Shown here piece by piece: positions 33,675-42,631 of a stretch of DNA of 53,192 bases. Made by a program: the position numbers and the translations under genes. The notes beneath the pieces are model-generated. The model saw only the letters and a list, made by a program, of their open reading frames with translations, was not told the DNA's origin and ran no database searches. This DNA is from an uncultured Clostridia bacterium. GTDB lineage: Bacteria; Bacillota; Clostridia; Christensenellales; Aristaeellaceae. Location of the stretch: NCBI GenBank assembly GCA_934621505.1, contig CAKTUU010000013.1:1-53192 (forward strand), in the 5' to 3' direction. Every line of letters starts with the position of its first letter. Within the stretch, counting starts at the first letter, position 1.

Positions 33675-34610
33675 ATGAATATCCTGCACCTGAAGTACGC
33701 CGTGGAAGTAGCCAAGGCCAAGTCCATCAACAAGGCGGCGGAGGCCCTGTATATGAACCAGCCCAACCTGAGCAAGGCGATCAAGGATTTGGAAAGCTCC
33801 CTGGGAATCACCATTTTTTCCCGCACGGCCAAGGGCGTCAGCGTAACGCCGGAGGGGGAGGAGTTTTTGGGCTACGCCAAAAAGATTTTGCAGCAGATTG
33901 ACGAAATGGAGGCCATTTACAAGGCGGGCGTGCCGGCCAAACAGCGGTTTTCCATTTCCGTGCCAAGGGCCAGCTATATATCGGAAGCGTTCGCGCAGTT
34001 TTCCAAAAACCTGACGGACGCAAAGGCGGAGATTTTTTATAAGGAAACCAACGCCATGCGGGTGATTCATAATATTTTGGACGCGGACTATAAGCTGGGA
34101 ATCTTGCGCTACGCGGCTGATTTTGACAGATACTTTAAGAACATGATGGACGAAAAGGGGGTGAATTACGAGCTGATCTGCGAATTCCATTATGTGCTGG
34201 CCATGAGCCGCCGCAACCCGCTGGCGGAAAAAGCGGAAATCACCTTTGCGGATTTGCAGCCCTACATCGAAATTACTCACGCAGACCCTTATGTGCCCTC
34301 GCTGCCGCTGGCTGCGGTCAAAAAGGAAGAACTGCCCGAGAATACCGACCGCCGCATCTATGTGTTTGAGCGGGCCAGCCAGTTTGACCTGCTGTGCGAA
34401 AACCCCAAGACCTTTATGTGGGTATCGCCCATTCCCGGCCAGCTGCTGGAAAGATATCAGCTGACCCAGCGCCAGTGTGTGGACAACCAAAAGCAGTACC
34501 GGGATCTGCTGATTTACAAGAAGGATTACCATCTGACCGATTTGGACAGGGCCTTTATTACGGAGCTTTGCAACGCCAAACGGCAGTATTTGCAGCGCCC
34601 GGTGCGCTAA
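33675..34610 (+). CDS. LysR-family transcriptional regulator
   Basis: A 311-residue LysR-type regulator. The N-terminal winged helix is clear (YAVEVAKAKSINKAAEALYM then NQPNLSKAIKDLESSLGITI FSR pattern, about 5-55). The C-terminal effector domain spans about 90-300. I chose ATG 33675 with GGGGAG upstream; longer in-frame versions lack a ribosome site. It lies between the recombinase genes, read the other way, and rex. Effector and targets are unknown; the neighbouring flavin/Rnf genes are reasonable candidates. Confidence 0.88.
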   Translation: MNILHLKYAVEVAKAKSINKAAEALYMNQPNLSKAIKDLESSLGITIFSRTAKGVSVTPEGEEFLGYAKKILQQIDEMEAIYKAGVPAKQRFSISVPRASYISEAFAQFSKNLTDAKAEIFYKETNAMRVIHNILDADYKLGILRYAADFDRYFKNMMDEKGVNYELICEFHYVLAMSRRNPLAEKAEITFADLQPYIEITHADPYVPSLPLAAVKKEELPENTDRRIYVFERASQFDLLCENPKTFMWVSPIPGQLLERYQLTQRQCVDNQKQYRDLLIYKKDYHLTDLDRAFITELCNAKRQYLQRPVR

Positions 34611-34715
34611 GGTATGCTTTTGAACGCATGTACTTATGTCAAATTTGGGACTACCCGACAGCTTTTATATCCTGTAGAGTGAAAGATAGAACAAGGAAAA
34701 TACAGGGGGATCACC

Positions 34716-35339
34716 ATGAAGGAGAGCAAAGTATCCCGCTCTACCATCAGCCGCATTCCGCTTTATCTGCAATGCCTGAAGAGCCGGGAGTTTACCAAAA
34801 ATATTTCCGCGACGGTTATCGCAAGAGAACTGGGCCTGGGCGATGTACAGGTGCGCAAGGATTTAAGCGCCGTGTGCGGCGCAGGCCGGCCCAAAACGGG
34901 CTACGATACCGAGGAACTGGTAGCCAGTCTGGAACGCTTTTTGGGCTACGACCGGAAGTCCCAGGTGGTGCTGGTAGGCGCCGGCAAGCTGGGCCGTGCC
35001 CTGCTGGACTACGGCGGCTTCCGGGAATACGGGCTGGAAATTGGCGCGGCCTTTGACATTGCCGTCAGACAAATGGAAACCAGCGCCGCGGGAAAGCCCG
35101 TTTATCCTATGGACCAGTTGGAAGAATATATCAGGCAGCATCAGATCAGGGCGGCCATTATCGCCGTGCCTTCCTCCCAGGCCCAGGCGGTGTGCGACCG
35201 GCTGGTGGCCAACCGGATTATCGGCATTCTCAGCTTCGCGCCCTGCCGCCTGACCGTGCCGGACAATGTGTGCCTGCAAAAGGAGGATATGGCGCTGTCA
35301 CTGGCGTTCCTCAATAGCCGCATCAACATGGATATGTAA
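34716..35339 (+). CDS. rex: Redox-sensing transcriptional repressor Rex
   Basis: A 207-residue Rex protein, the repressor that senses the NADH/NAD+ ratio. The N-terminal winged helix has STISRIPLYLQCL and ELGLGDVQVRKDLSAV (about 5-50). The Rossmann domain has VVLVGAGKLGRALL (about 86) for NADH, and the C-terminal swapped helix ends with LAFLNSRINMDM. GGGGGATC precedes ATG 34716. It lies immediately upstream of the flavoprotein/ApbE/Rnf genes, so it probably ties them to the redox state, although no complete Rex operator was found before the next promoter. Confidence 0.93.
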   Translation: MKESKVSRSTISRIPLYLQCLKSREFTKNISATVIARELGLGDVQVRKDLSAVCGAGRPKTGYDTEELVASLERFLGYDRKSQVVLVGAGKLGRALLDYGGFREYGLEIGAAFDIAVRQMETSAAGKPVYPMDQLEEYIRQHQIRAAIIAVPSSQAQAVCDRLVANRIIGILSFAPCRLTVPDNVCLQKEDMALSLAFLNSRINMDM

Positions 35340-35401
35340 AAGGAAGATTTGCCATAGGATTTATCGATAAAAAGATAACTGGATATATGCTATTTATATA
35401 G

Positions 35402-35430
35402 TTGGCATTTGTTAAAAAAACTGCTATAAT
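35402..35430 (+). promoter_or_regulatory. Promoter of the flavoprotein/ApbE/Rnf-like operon
   Basis: TTGGCA (35402-35407), 17 bases, TATAAT (35425-35430). The spacer contains TTTGTTAAA, one half of a clostridial Rex site (TTGTTAA), but no matching second half. Confidence 0.8.
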
Positions 35431-35438
35431 ACAAAATG

Positions 35439-35513
35439 TGTGCGGTTATGACCCGTGGTTAGGGCTAAGCGGGCGTGATTGCTAAGGGAGAGTGCGATAG
35501 CTCTCTACGCACA
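35439..35513 (+). ncRNA. Structured 5' leader RNA of the flavoprotein operon
   Basis: TGTGCG (35439-35444) pairs with CGCACA (35508-35513), enclosing a CCCG/CGGG plus TTAG/CTAA hairpin (35452-35473) and a GAGAG/CTCTC hairpin (35488-35505). The leader ends about 30 bases before the start codon. I cannot match it to a known riboswitch. Confidence 0.45.
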
Positions 35514-35542
35514 GAACAATACGTTGAAAGAGGTAAAACATC

Positions 35543-36535
35543 ATGAAGAAGTTTGTTGCTCTGCTCCTGATGGCTTGCATGCTGCTGTCCGTGAGCGCCG
35601 TTGCCGAAGGCGAATACAAGCTGGGCATGGGCGTTTCCGTTTCCACCGCCTCCACCAAGGAAGGACATGCTCAGGTAGACGCCACCGTGGCTACCGTTGT
35701 GACCGACGCTGATGGCAAAATCGTTATGTGCCGTCTGGACTGCGCCCAGAACAAGATGGACGTGGAAGACGGCGAAGTAGACACCGCCGCCCAGTATGAA
35801 ACCAAGCGCGAGCTGCGCGAGCGCTACAACATGGTCGCTTACAGCGACGCCAAGTACGAGTGGTTTGAGCAGGCCGAGGCCTTTGAGGCTTATGTGGTTG
35901 GCAAGACCGCTGACGAAGTGAAGAACATGGAAACCCGTCAGAACGACCACGGCTACACCGTGACCGCCGACGAAACCCTGTACGCCACCTGCTCCATCGA
36001 CATCACCGCTTTCGTGGATGCCGTTGTGAAGGCCTGCAACGACGAGAAGGGCCAGACCTTCACCGCCGCCGATGGCTTCAAGCTGGGCCTGGCCGCCATC
36101 TCCACCTCTGCCGAGTCCACCAGCGCCACCGATGACGAGGACGCGGTTGTGAAGATGTACACCGAGTTTGGCGCTACCGTTGTGGGCGCGGACGACAAGA
36201 TCGTTGCCGCCATCACTGACGCCATCCAGCCCCAGATCAAGATGGATGAGGACGGCGAAGTGACCGAAATCATCTACAAGGGCACCAAGCGCGAACTGGG
36301 CCCCGACTATGGCATGGTGGCCTATGGCTCCGCTATCGCCGAGTGGGACGCTCAGGCTCAGGCTTTTGCCGACTACACCGTTGGCAAGACCGCCGCTGAA
36401 GTGACCGCCATCGACACCAAGAAGAACGACCATGGCTATGACGTGACCGTGGACGACACCCTGTATGCCTCCTGCACCATGCAGATCACCGGCATGCGCG
36501 ATGTGCTGGCTCTGGCCGCTTCCTACGCCCGCTAA
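35543..36535 (+). CDS. Secreted tandem-domain protein, possibly FMN-binding
   Basis: A 330-residue protein with a signal peptide (residues 1-22, ending SAVAEG). It has no lipobox, so it is secreted or tethered by other means. Two similar domains of about 150 residues follow: both have YETKREL or GTKREL with MVAY, then VGKTADEV or VGKTAAEV, NDHGY, and end with TLYATCSIDIT or TLYASCTMQIT. These ends sit where FMN-bind domains carry the flavin-attachment motif SGAT, but with Cys in place of Ala. The next gene is an ApbE flavin transferase, supporting flavinylation. The role would be an extracytoplasmic electron carrier; this is inference. Confidence 0.6.
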   Translation: MKKFVALLLMACMLLSVSAVAEGEYKLGMGVSVSTASTKEGHAQVDATVATVVTDADGKIVMCRLDCAQNKMDVEDGEVDTAAQYETKRELRERYNMVAYSDAKYEWFEQAEAFEAYVVGKTADEVKNMETRQNDHGYTVTADETLYATCSIDITAFVDAVVKACNDEKGQTFTAADGFKLGLAAISTSAESTSATDDEDAVVKMYTEFGATVVGADDKIVAAITDAIQPQIKMDEDGEVTEIIYKGTKRELGPDYGMVAYGSAIAEWDAQAQAFADYTVGKTAAEVTAIDTKKNDHGYDVTVDDTLYASCTMQITGMRDVLALAASYAR

Positions 36536-36549
36536 GGAGAAATTTTCGC

Positions 36550-37611
36550 ATGAGAAGGGTATCAAAATGGTGTAAAGCGCTGTGCGGCGCGCTGCTGCTG
36601 GCACTGACCCTGACGGCCTGTACGAAGCAGGACGCCAAGATCAAGCCGCAGGGAAAGGCCTACTTTACCTATTTTGATACCGTCTCTTATGTGTACAGTT
36701 ACGCGGGGGACTCGGCGGAAACCTTTGAAGCCCATTCCGCCGAGGCCGCCGCTGTGCTGAAACACTATCATCAGCTTTTTGATATCTACCACGAATACGA
36801 GGACGTGGTCAACCTGTGTACGATCAATCGTCAGGCAGGGGGACAGGCCTTGCAGGTGGATCAGGAGCTGATTGATTTTTTGCTTTACGCCAAGGAAATG
36901 TATGCCAAAACTGGCGGCCGGATGAATGTGATGATGGGGTCGGTGCTGCGCCTGTGGCATGATTGCCGGGAGGCCGCTACCGAGGATCCCAAGTCCGCTC
37001 ATCTGCCGGATGAACAGGCGCTGCAGGAAGCCGCCCGGCACATTTCCATCGACGCCCTTGAAATTGACCCGCAGCAGCGTACTGTGCGCATCAGTGATGC
37101 AAAAGCGTCGCTGGACGTGGGCGCGCTGGGCAAAGGCTACGCCACGGAAAAAGCCGCGCAGGCTTTGGAGCAGCAGGGCGTAACCGCCTATGTGCTGAAT
37201 GTGGGTGGCAATATTCGCATTCTTGGCACCAAACCGGACGGTTCCAGCTGGGTGACCGGCATTCGGGACCCCAACGGGGCCGAAAATGAATTTATCATTA
37301 ACCTGAATTTGTCTGATACGTCTTGCAGCACATCTGGTGTCTACGAGCGTTATTTTGTGGTGGATGGAAAGCGCTATCACCACATCATCGATCAGGATAC
37401 GCTGTATCCCGCGGGGTATTTCGCTTCCCTTAGCGTTATTACCCCGGACAGCGGCTATGCGGACGCCCTTTCCACGGCGTTGTTCTGCATGAGCTATGAA
37501 CAAGGTATGCAACTGGCGCAGGCGCTTGGCGACGTGGAAGTCCTCTGGGTGATGAACGATGGGGAAGTGCGCTATACGCCCGGGCTGGAAAAATACATCA
37601 AAAAATCCTGA
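36550..37611 (+). CDS. apbE: FAD:protein FMN transferase (ApbE family lipoprotein)
   Basis: A 353-residue lipoprotein (lipobox LTAC, cysteine about residue 24). It belongs to ApbE, which transfers FMN from FAD onto Thr/Ser of partner proteins such as RnfG, RnfD and FMN-bind domains. Landmarks are LFDIYHEYEDVVNL near 75, SLDVGALGKGYATEKAA near 188, VLNVGGNIRILG near 213, SCSTSGVYERYF near 257, HHIIDQDTLYPA near 275, and the metal-site GYADALSTALFCM near 300. AAGGAGAAATT precedes ATG 36550. It lies between the candidate flavoprotein and the Rnf-like genes, all probable substrates. Confidence 0.93.
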   Translation: MRRVSKWCKALCGALLLALTLTACTKQDAKIKPQGKAYFTYFDTVSYVYSYAGDSAETFEAHSAEAAAVLKHYHQLFDIYHEYEDVVNLCTINRQAGGQALQVDQELIDFLLYAKEMYAKTGGRMNVMMGSVLRLWHDCREAATEDPKSAHLPDEQALQEAARHISIDALEIDPQQRTVRISDAKASLDVGALGKGYATEKAAQALEQQGVTAYVLNVGGNIRILGTKPDGSSWVTGIRDPNGAENEFIINLNLSDTSCSTSGVYERYFVVDGKRYHHIIDQDTLYPAGYFASLSVITPDSGYADALSTALFCMSYEQGMQLAQALGDVEVLWVMNDGEVRYTPGLEKYIKKS

Positions 37612-37628
37612 CAGGCCTGGCCGTTAGG

Positions 37629-37776
37629 ATTCAGGATGCCGGAAGCCATTCCGGCTTAACTGCCGTTTGTGCAAACGCACAAACCTCCTCCACGTCTGCG
37701 GGCCCTAGCTGGTGCAGACGCGGACCCAAGGGGTATGTCTGCCCATGGGTCCCTCCTGGGGATGGGTGGCCTGAAT
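37629..37776 (+). ncRNA. Multi-branched structured leader upstream of rnfC
   Basis: ATTCAGG (37629-37635) pairs perfectly with CCTGAAT (37770-37776) and closes a junction with four perfect hairpins: 37638-37655 (7 bp), 37665-37684 (8 bp), 37693-37720 (7 bp) and 37722-37752 (7 bp). A CAGG/CCTG hairpin with a T-rich loop follows at about 37782. The layout fits a riboswitch or other regulatory RNA; no family recognised. Confidence 0.5.
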
Positions 37777-37882
37777 GCTGACAGGCGTTTTTCCTGCCGG
37801 GGTTTCTTTATGAAAAAGTGGGAGTCAATGCCGCATTTATTGCGTAATTGATAGATTTTTAAGTAGGGGAAGGGAAAAAGAA

Positions 37883-39226
37883 ATGAAACGTAACCGAAAC
37901 ATTTCTAGGCTGAAAGTGCCGCACAACAAGCACACGGCCAACTGTGAATCCGTGCGGATCGCCCCGCCGGACGAAGTGCTGCTGCCGATGGTGATGCACT
38001 CCGGCCAGGCTGCCGTTCCGGTGGTACAGGTGGGCGACCATGTACGCATCGGCCAGCTGATTGCTCAGGAGGATGGGGCTATTTCCTCCCCGGTGTACGC
38101 CACCATTTCCGGCGATGTAACCGCCATTGAGCCCTATGATGCCGGCGGCCGCAAGACCAGCGCCATTCGCATCAAGGGCGACGGTCTGATGGAAAAGGAT
38201 CCCGCTGTGGCCGCGCCGCAGGTGACCGATTTGGACAGCTTCCTGGCCGCCGTGCAAAAGAGCGGTATCGTAGGTTTGGGCGGCGCGGCCTTTCCGCTGT
38301 GGAAAAAGCTGGACGCGGTGCGCCGCAACCATATCAAGACCGTGCTGGTTAACGGCGCGGAGTGCGAGCCCTACATCACCAGCGATACCCGCACCATGCT
38401 GGAGCACAGCGACATGATCAAAAGCGGCGTGGAGCTGCTGCGCAAGTACCTGCAGGCGGAAGAATTTGTGATCGGCATTGAAAAGAACAAGCCGGAAGCC
38501 ATTGCGGAAATGAAGCGCGTATTTGACGGCGACAGCACCGTGCGGGTGCTGGAGCTGGACTGCGTTTATCCCCAGGGCGCAAAGCAGGCGCTGCTGTACA
38601 ACGCCACGGGCCTGGTGGTGCAGGCGGGCCAGCGTCTGGCCTCTCTGGGCGTTATCATCATCAATATTACCTCCCTGGCCAAGATGGCCCGGTACATGGT
38701 GGATGGCATGCCTCTGGTGGAAAAATGCATCACTGTGGATGGCTCTGCCGTGGCGAAGCCCGGCAACTATCTGGCCCCCATCGGGACTTCGGTGGGCTGC
38801 CTGATTGAACGCGCGGGCGGCCTGAAGGAGGAAGCGGGCAAGATAATCCTGGGCGGCCCCATGATGGGCGCTGCCGTCAAGGACGCCAGCGAACCGGTGA
38901 TTAAGGCCACCAACGCCGTGCTGGTGTTTAACCGCACGGAGGCCCAGGCTCTGGAGCCGTCCGCCTGCCTGCGCTGCGGGCGCTGCGTGGACTATTGCCC
39001 CCTGCGCCTGAATCCCCACGGCTTTGACCGGGCCATGGAAATTGAGGACGAGGATGAGCGCTACGGCGCTCTGGAAAAACTGGACATCAAGGTATGCATG
39101 GAGTGCGGCTGCTGCGCTTATGTGTGCCCCGCCCATCGTCCCCTGGTTCAAACCAACCGCGAGGCCATGAAGTTTGTAAGAGCTTACAAGGCCGCTCACG
39201 CTGAGAAGAAAGAGGGTAGCCGATAA
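37883..39226 (+). CDS. rnfC: Rnf-type electron transport complex subunit C
   Basis: A 447-residue RnfC, the cytoplasmic NADH-facing iron-sulfur flavoprotein subunit. The N-terminal segment has the biotinyl-like VQVGDHVRIGQLIAQEDGA (about 50-70). The NADH/FMN region carries GLGGAAFPLWKKL (about 132) and VNGAECEPYI (about 155). Two [4Fe-4S] motifs are at the end: CLRCGRCVDYCP (about 365) and CMECGCCAYVCP (about 405). It starts at ATG 37883 with GGGGAAGGG upstream. The stop codon overlaps the next start (TAATG). All expected cofactor motifs are intact, unlike RnfA and RnfE. Confidence 0.93.
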   Translation: MKRNRNISRLKVPHNKHTANCESVRIAPPDEVLLPMVMHSGQAAVPVVQVGDHVRIGQLIAQEDGAISSPVYATISGDVTAIEPYDAGGRKTSAIRIKGDGLMEKDPAVAAPQVTDLDSFLAAVQKSGIVGLGGAAFPLWKKLDAVRRNHIKTVLVNGAECEPYITSDTRTMLEHSDMIKSGVELLRKYLQAEEFVIGIEKNKPEAIAEMKRVFDGDSTVRVLELDCVYPQGAKQALLYNATGLVVQAGQRLASLGVIIINITSLAKMARYMVDGMPLVEKCITVDGSAVAKPGNYLAPIGTSVGCLIERAGGLKEEAGKIILGGPMMGAAVKDASEPVIKATNAVLVFNRTEAQALEPSACLRCGRCVDYCPLRLNPHGFDRAMEIEDEDERYGALEKLDIKVCMECGCCAYVCPAHRPLVQTNREAMKFVRAYKAAHAEKKEGSR

Positions 39227-41448
39227 TGCAAAACTTGGTTCAAACCTCCTCCCCTCACATCCATTGCGGCGCTTCCGCCCGGCGGGTCATGCTGGACGTG
39301 ATTCTGGCGCTGGCGCCCGCCTGTGTGGCGGCTGTGGTCCTGTTTGGGGTGCAGGCGTTGTGGATTCTGTGCGTTTGCGTGGCCAGCGCTGTTCTGGCCG
39401 AGGCGCTGTTTGACGTAATCACCGGCAAAAAGCAGACCATTGGCGACCTGAGCGCCGTGGTGACCGGCATTCTGTTGGCCCTGAACCTGAGCACCAACGT
39501 GCCCCTGTGGCAGTGCGCTCTGGGTTCCGTCTTTGCCATTGTGGTGGTGAAGTGCCTGTTTGGCGGCCTGGGTTACAACTTTGCCAACCCGGCCATTACC
39601 GCCCGTGTGTTCCTGCTGGTTGCCTTTGCTTCCACCGTTGCGGGCGGCGCCAATCCCACTGTAGTGGAGCTGGCCGCTTCCGCTACCCCGCTGGAAGTGC
39701 TGGCCCATGACGGCGTCAGCGCCGCCCCCAGCCTGTTGAACATGCTGCTGGGCGTGCATGGCGGCACCATTGGTGAAACCTGCATTCTGGCGCTTGTGCT
39801 GGGCTATGCCTATCTGGTATGGCGTAAGGTGATCAAGTGGTATGTGCCCTTCTCCTTTGTGGCTACCGTTTTTGTGTGTTTTCTGATTGCCAGCGGCAGC
39901 TTCCAGATGGCCCTGTACGAAATTCTGGCGGGCGGCCTGTTCCTGGGCGCTATCTTTATGGCGACCGACTATGTAACCACGCCCATTACCTCCTCCGGCC
40001 GGGTGGTCTTCGGCATTGGCTGCGGTTTGATTACCTTTATCATCCGTCAGTTCTGCGGCTATCCTGAGGGCGTTTCCTTCTCCATTCTGGCCATGAACAT
40101 TCTGACCCCCGCCATTGAAAAGGTGACGGAGCACTGGCCGCTGGGCGGCGCGTGGGGCGGACGCAAAAAGCGCCAGATTGTCAAGCCCGCGCTGACTCTG
40201 GCCGTACTGGCTGTGGTGTTTGTGCTGGCCCTGTCCGGACTGAATCTGGTGACCGCGCCCATGATTGAAAAGAACGCGGCCAGCCAGCAGACGGGCATGC
40301 TGTACAATGTAATGCCTGACGCTACCGGTTTTGACCTGCTGTACAGCCAGAGTGTGGCGGATGAATCCGCCCTGAAGGACGTTCCCGAAACGGTGAAGGG
40401 CATTTATGCCGAGTCCGCCGGTAACGGCTACGCCCTGCTTTTGTCCACCACCAAGGGCTATACCGGCGATCCCATCGAGTTTACTCTGGCTGTGGATAAG
40501 GAAGGCAAGATCATCGGCACCGAGGTTACCAACTATCCCGAAAGCAAGGACTTTGGCGCGGATTATCCCTCCACCTATGTGGGGCAGGATTCCACCCTGT
40601 CCGGCGTAAGCCTGGTGGCGGGCGTTACCTATTCTTCTTCCGCCTTTAAGAACGCCGTGGCCGACGGCTTCGCGGCATTGTCCGCCAACGGATTGGTGGC
40701 TGAGGCGGTCAAGAGCGACGAACAGCTGATGGATGAGTTGCTGCCCACCGTGTATCCCGGCATTGCCAACGCTTCCGGCATTGTGCAGGCGGACGAGATC
40801 AGCGGGTCCTTCACTTACATCCAGCGCGCGCTGGCGGCCAAGAACGAAAGCGGTATCGCCGCCTTTGCCAGAAACGGCGACGCCAACTACCTGGCGGTGT
40901 GCAATACCTCCGGCTTCTGCAAGGTATACACCCCCGCCGGTGAGGATGTAACCGCCCAGCAGGCGGACATCGTTGCCGAGGTGCAGGCCCTGGAGAACCA
41001 GACCTTCCCCACCCCGGAAAAGGTGTCCAAGAAGCTGCGCAAAATGGTTGCCGACGACGCCGAGTTTACTCCCGTGCTGGTGGATACCTTTAACAGCGTG
41101 ACCGAGGCCTACTCCGTGCAGTCCGAGGGCAAGCAGTACTTCGGCTTTGTGACGGAAACCTACAGCTACAATAATGAAACCACCACCGGCTACTTTATGC
41201 TGGATGAAAACGGCGCGATTGCCGGTATGAACGCCAGCCCGCTGTTCTTTGAGGAGGACTATTTCGCCGTCAGCAAAGAGGTGGACAAGGACGCCTACAA
41301 GGCCGGCCTGATGGGCCTGACCGTAGATACCTTTACCGGCGAACAGGCTCTGGTGGCCGGGGCTACCTTTACCACCGGCGCAATTCGCACCGCTGCCAAC
41401 GATGTGTTTGCAACCTTCCAGTGGATTCAGGCGAATGGAGGTAAATAA
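39226..41448 (+). CDS. RnfD-RnfG fusion protein with two FMN-binding domains
   Basis: A 740-residue fusion. Residues 1-310 are RnfD: about ten membrane segments, with the flavin motif region ASATPLEVL (about 147) and GYPEGVSFSILAMN near the end. Residues 320-345 form another membrane segment that starts the RnfG part. Two extracytoplasmic FMN-bind domains follow, with attachment motifs AGVTYSS (about 465) and AGATFTT (about 710). Normal RnfG has one domain. Fusion fixes RnfD and RnfG in one chain, so electrons can pass between membrane and outer flavins. The stop lies three bases before the rnfE start. Confidence 0.88.
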   Translation: MQNLVQTSSPHIHCGASARRVMLDVILALAPACVAAVVLFGVQALWILCVCVASAVLAEALFDVITGKKQTIGDLSAVVTGILLALNLSTNVPLWQCALGSVFAIVVVKCLFGGLGYNFANPAITARVFLLVAFASTVAGGANPTVVELAASATPLEVLAHDGVSAAPSLLNMLLGVHGGTIGETCILALVLGYAYLVWRKVIKWYVPFSFVATVFVCFLIASGSFQMALYEILAGGLFLGAIFMATDYVTTPITSSGRVVFGIGCGLITFIIRQFCGYPEGVSFSILAMNILTPAIEKVTEHWPLGGAWGGRKKRQIVKPALTLAVLAVVFVLALSGLNLVTAPMIEKNAASQQTGMLYNVMPDATGFDLLYSQSVADESALKDVPETVKGIYAESAGNGYALLLSTTKGYTGDPIEFTLAVDKEGKIIGTEVTNYPESKDFGADYPSTYVGQDSTLSGVSLVAGVTYSSSAFKNAVADGFAALSANGLVAEAVKSDEQLMDELLPTVYPGIANASGIVQADEISGSFTYIQRALAAKNESGIAAFARNGDANYLAVCNTSGFCKVYTPAGEDVTAQQADIVAEVQALENQTFPTPEKVSKKLRKMVADDAEFTPVLVDTFNSVTEAYSVQSEGKQYFGFVTETYSYNNETTTGYFMLDENGAIAGMNASPLFFEEDYFAVSKEVDKDAYKAGLMGLTVDTFTGEQALVAGATFTTGAIRTAANDVFATFQWIQANGGK

Positions 41449-41450
41449 CC

Positions 41451-42074
41451 ATGAGTAAGAATGTGCAAAAGCCGATGGTGCTGCTGTTTCTGGGCATTTG
41501 CCCGATGGTGGCCGTAACCGGCACCGTTCTGGGCGCGCTGGGCATGGCGGCCGCCATGCTGGCCGTAATGCTGCTTGGCAACGTTACCCTGTGGGCGCTG
41601 CGCAAAGTGATTCCGCAAAGCGTGCGCGTACCTGCGATTCTGCTGGTAACCGCTTTCTATGTAACCGCAGCCCAGATGACCATGAACGCCCTGCTGCCCA
41701 CCATTTATCAGGCGCTGGGAATCTACCTGGCGGTAACCGCGGTGAACCTGCTGGTGGTGGACCAGGCCGAGCTGGCTATGGACGGCGGCTTTGGCGGCGC
41801 GGTGGCTGGCAGCGTGCTGACCGCCCTGTGCCTGGCCGTGATGCTGCTGGTAACCGCCGCCCTGCGGGAGGTGTTTGGCAGCGCGTCCTTTGCGGGCATG
41901 CCCATTGAATGGCTGAAAAATTACACGGTTCCCATGCTCAGCCAGGTTCCCGGCGGCTTGCTGGCTGCCGGTATTGTGGCGGCTGTGGTGCAAAAAATCT
42001 GGCCCGCCAAAATTCAGGGCCACGGCGTCGCCTTTGCGGCTGCCGGTATTGAAGACGAGGAGGCGGGCAAGTAA
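41451..42074 (+). CDS. rnfE: Rnf-type electron transport complex subunit E, divergent
   Basis: A 207-residue RnfE-like membrane protein with six segments. It keeps the first conserved cysteine (LGICPMVAVT, residue 17), but the second cysteine region reads AVNLLVVDQAE where the family has VNCxxLGRAE. Cys and Gly/Arg are lost. In the Rnf/Nqr families these cysteines, with two from RnfA, hold a membrane [2Fe-2S] cluster, so it cannot form here in the usual way. GGAGGTAAATAACC precedes ATG 41451. Confidence 0.82.
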   Translation: MSKNVQKPMVLLFLGICPMVAVTGTVLGALGMAAAMLAVMLLGNVTLWALRKVIPQSVRVPAILLVTAFYVTAAQMTMNALLPTIYQALGIYLAVTAVNLLVVDQAELAMDGGFGGAVAGSVLTALCLAVMLLVTAALREVFGSASFAGMPIEWLKNYTVPMLSQVPGGLLAAGIVAAVVQKIWPAKIQGHGVAFAAAGIEDEEAGK

Positions 42075-42631
42075 TGGAATCCATTCTGACGATTCTGATG
42101 GGCGGCGTGCTGGTAAACAACTATGTGCTGCAAAACGCCTTGGGCGTAGCTCCCTTCCTGGGATACTCCCATAAAAACCAAAAGACCGCCGCCATGGGCA
42201 TTGCTACCACCCTTGTAATGCTGCTGGCCACGCTGATTACCTGGCCCCTGCAGACCTATCTGCTGGCGCCCCTGAACGCCGCTTATTTGCAGACGCTGGT
42301 GTTTGTGGTGGTGATTGCGGCGGTTGTGTATCTGGCGGACGCTGTGGCCCGCAACGCGATGCACAGCCCGCTGAAGCTGTACGCTCCCATGATTGTGCTG
42401 AACGGCGCGGTGCTGGGCGTAACCATGAACAACATTACCCTGGGCTATACCTATGGCCAGGCCATGCTGGCCACGCTGGGCGTGGGTCTGGGCTTCCTGC
42501 TGGCGCTGCTGTTGATGAACGGCATCCAGAGCAAGATCAGCGACAAGCATGTGCCCAAGGCGTTCCGCGGCCTGCCCATTACGCTGGTGGCGGCTTCCAT
42601 TCTGGCGCTGGCTGTGATGGCTTTCAAATGA
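42074..42631 (+). CDS. rnfA: Rnf-type electron transport complex subunit A, cysteine-free
   Basis: A 185-residue RnfA-like membrane protein with six segments. Family sequence is clear: ILMGGVLVNNYVLQNALG, APFLGYSHKN, and IVLNGAVLGVTMNNI. However, both conserved cysteines are replaced: FLGICPF reads ALGVAPFLG (Ala), and TTNCAVLGV reads VLNGAVLGV (Gly). No cysteine occurs anywhere in the protein. It overlaps rnfE by one base (TAATG). The expected next gene, rnfB, is absent. Confidence 0.85.
   Translation: MESILTILMGGVLVNNYVLQNALGVAPFLGYSHKNQKTAAMGIATTLVMLLATLITWPLQTYLLAPLNAAYLQTLVFVVVIAAVVYLADAVARNAMHSPLKLYAPMIVLNGAVLGVTMNNITLGYTYGQAMLATLGVGLGFLLALLLMNGIQSKISDKHVPKAFRGLPITLVAASILALAVMAFK

Noticed and set aside
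37629..37776. FMN or cobalamin riboswitch before rnfC
   Set aside because: The conserved boxes of those classes are not found, so only an unassigned structured leader is reported.
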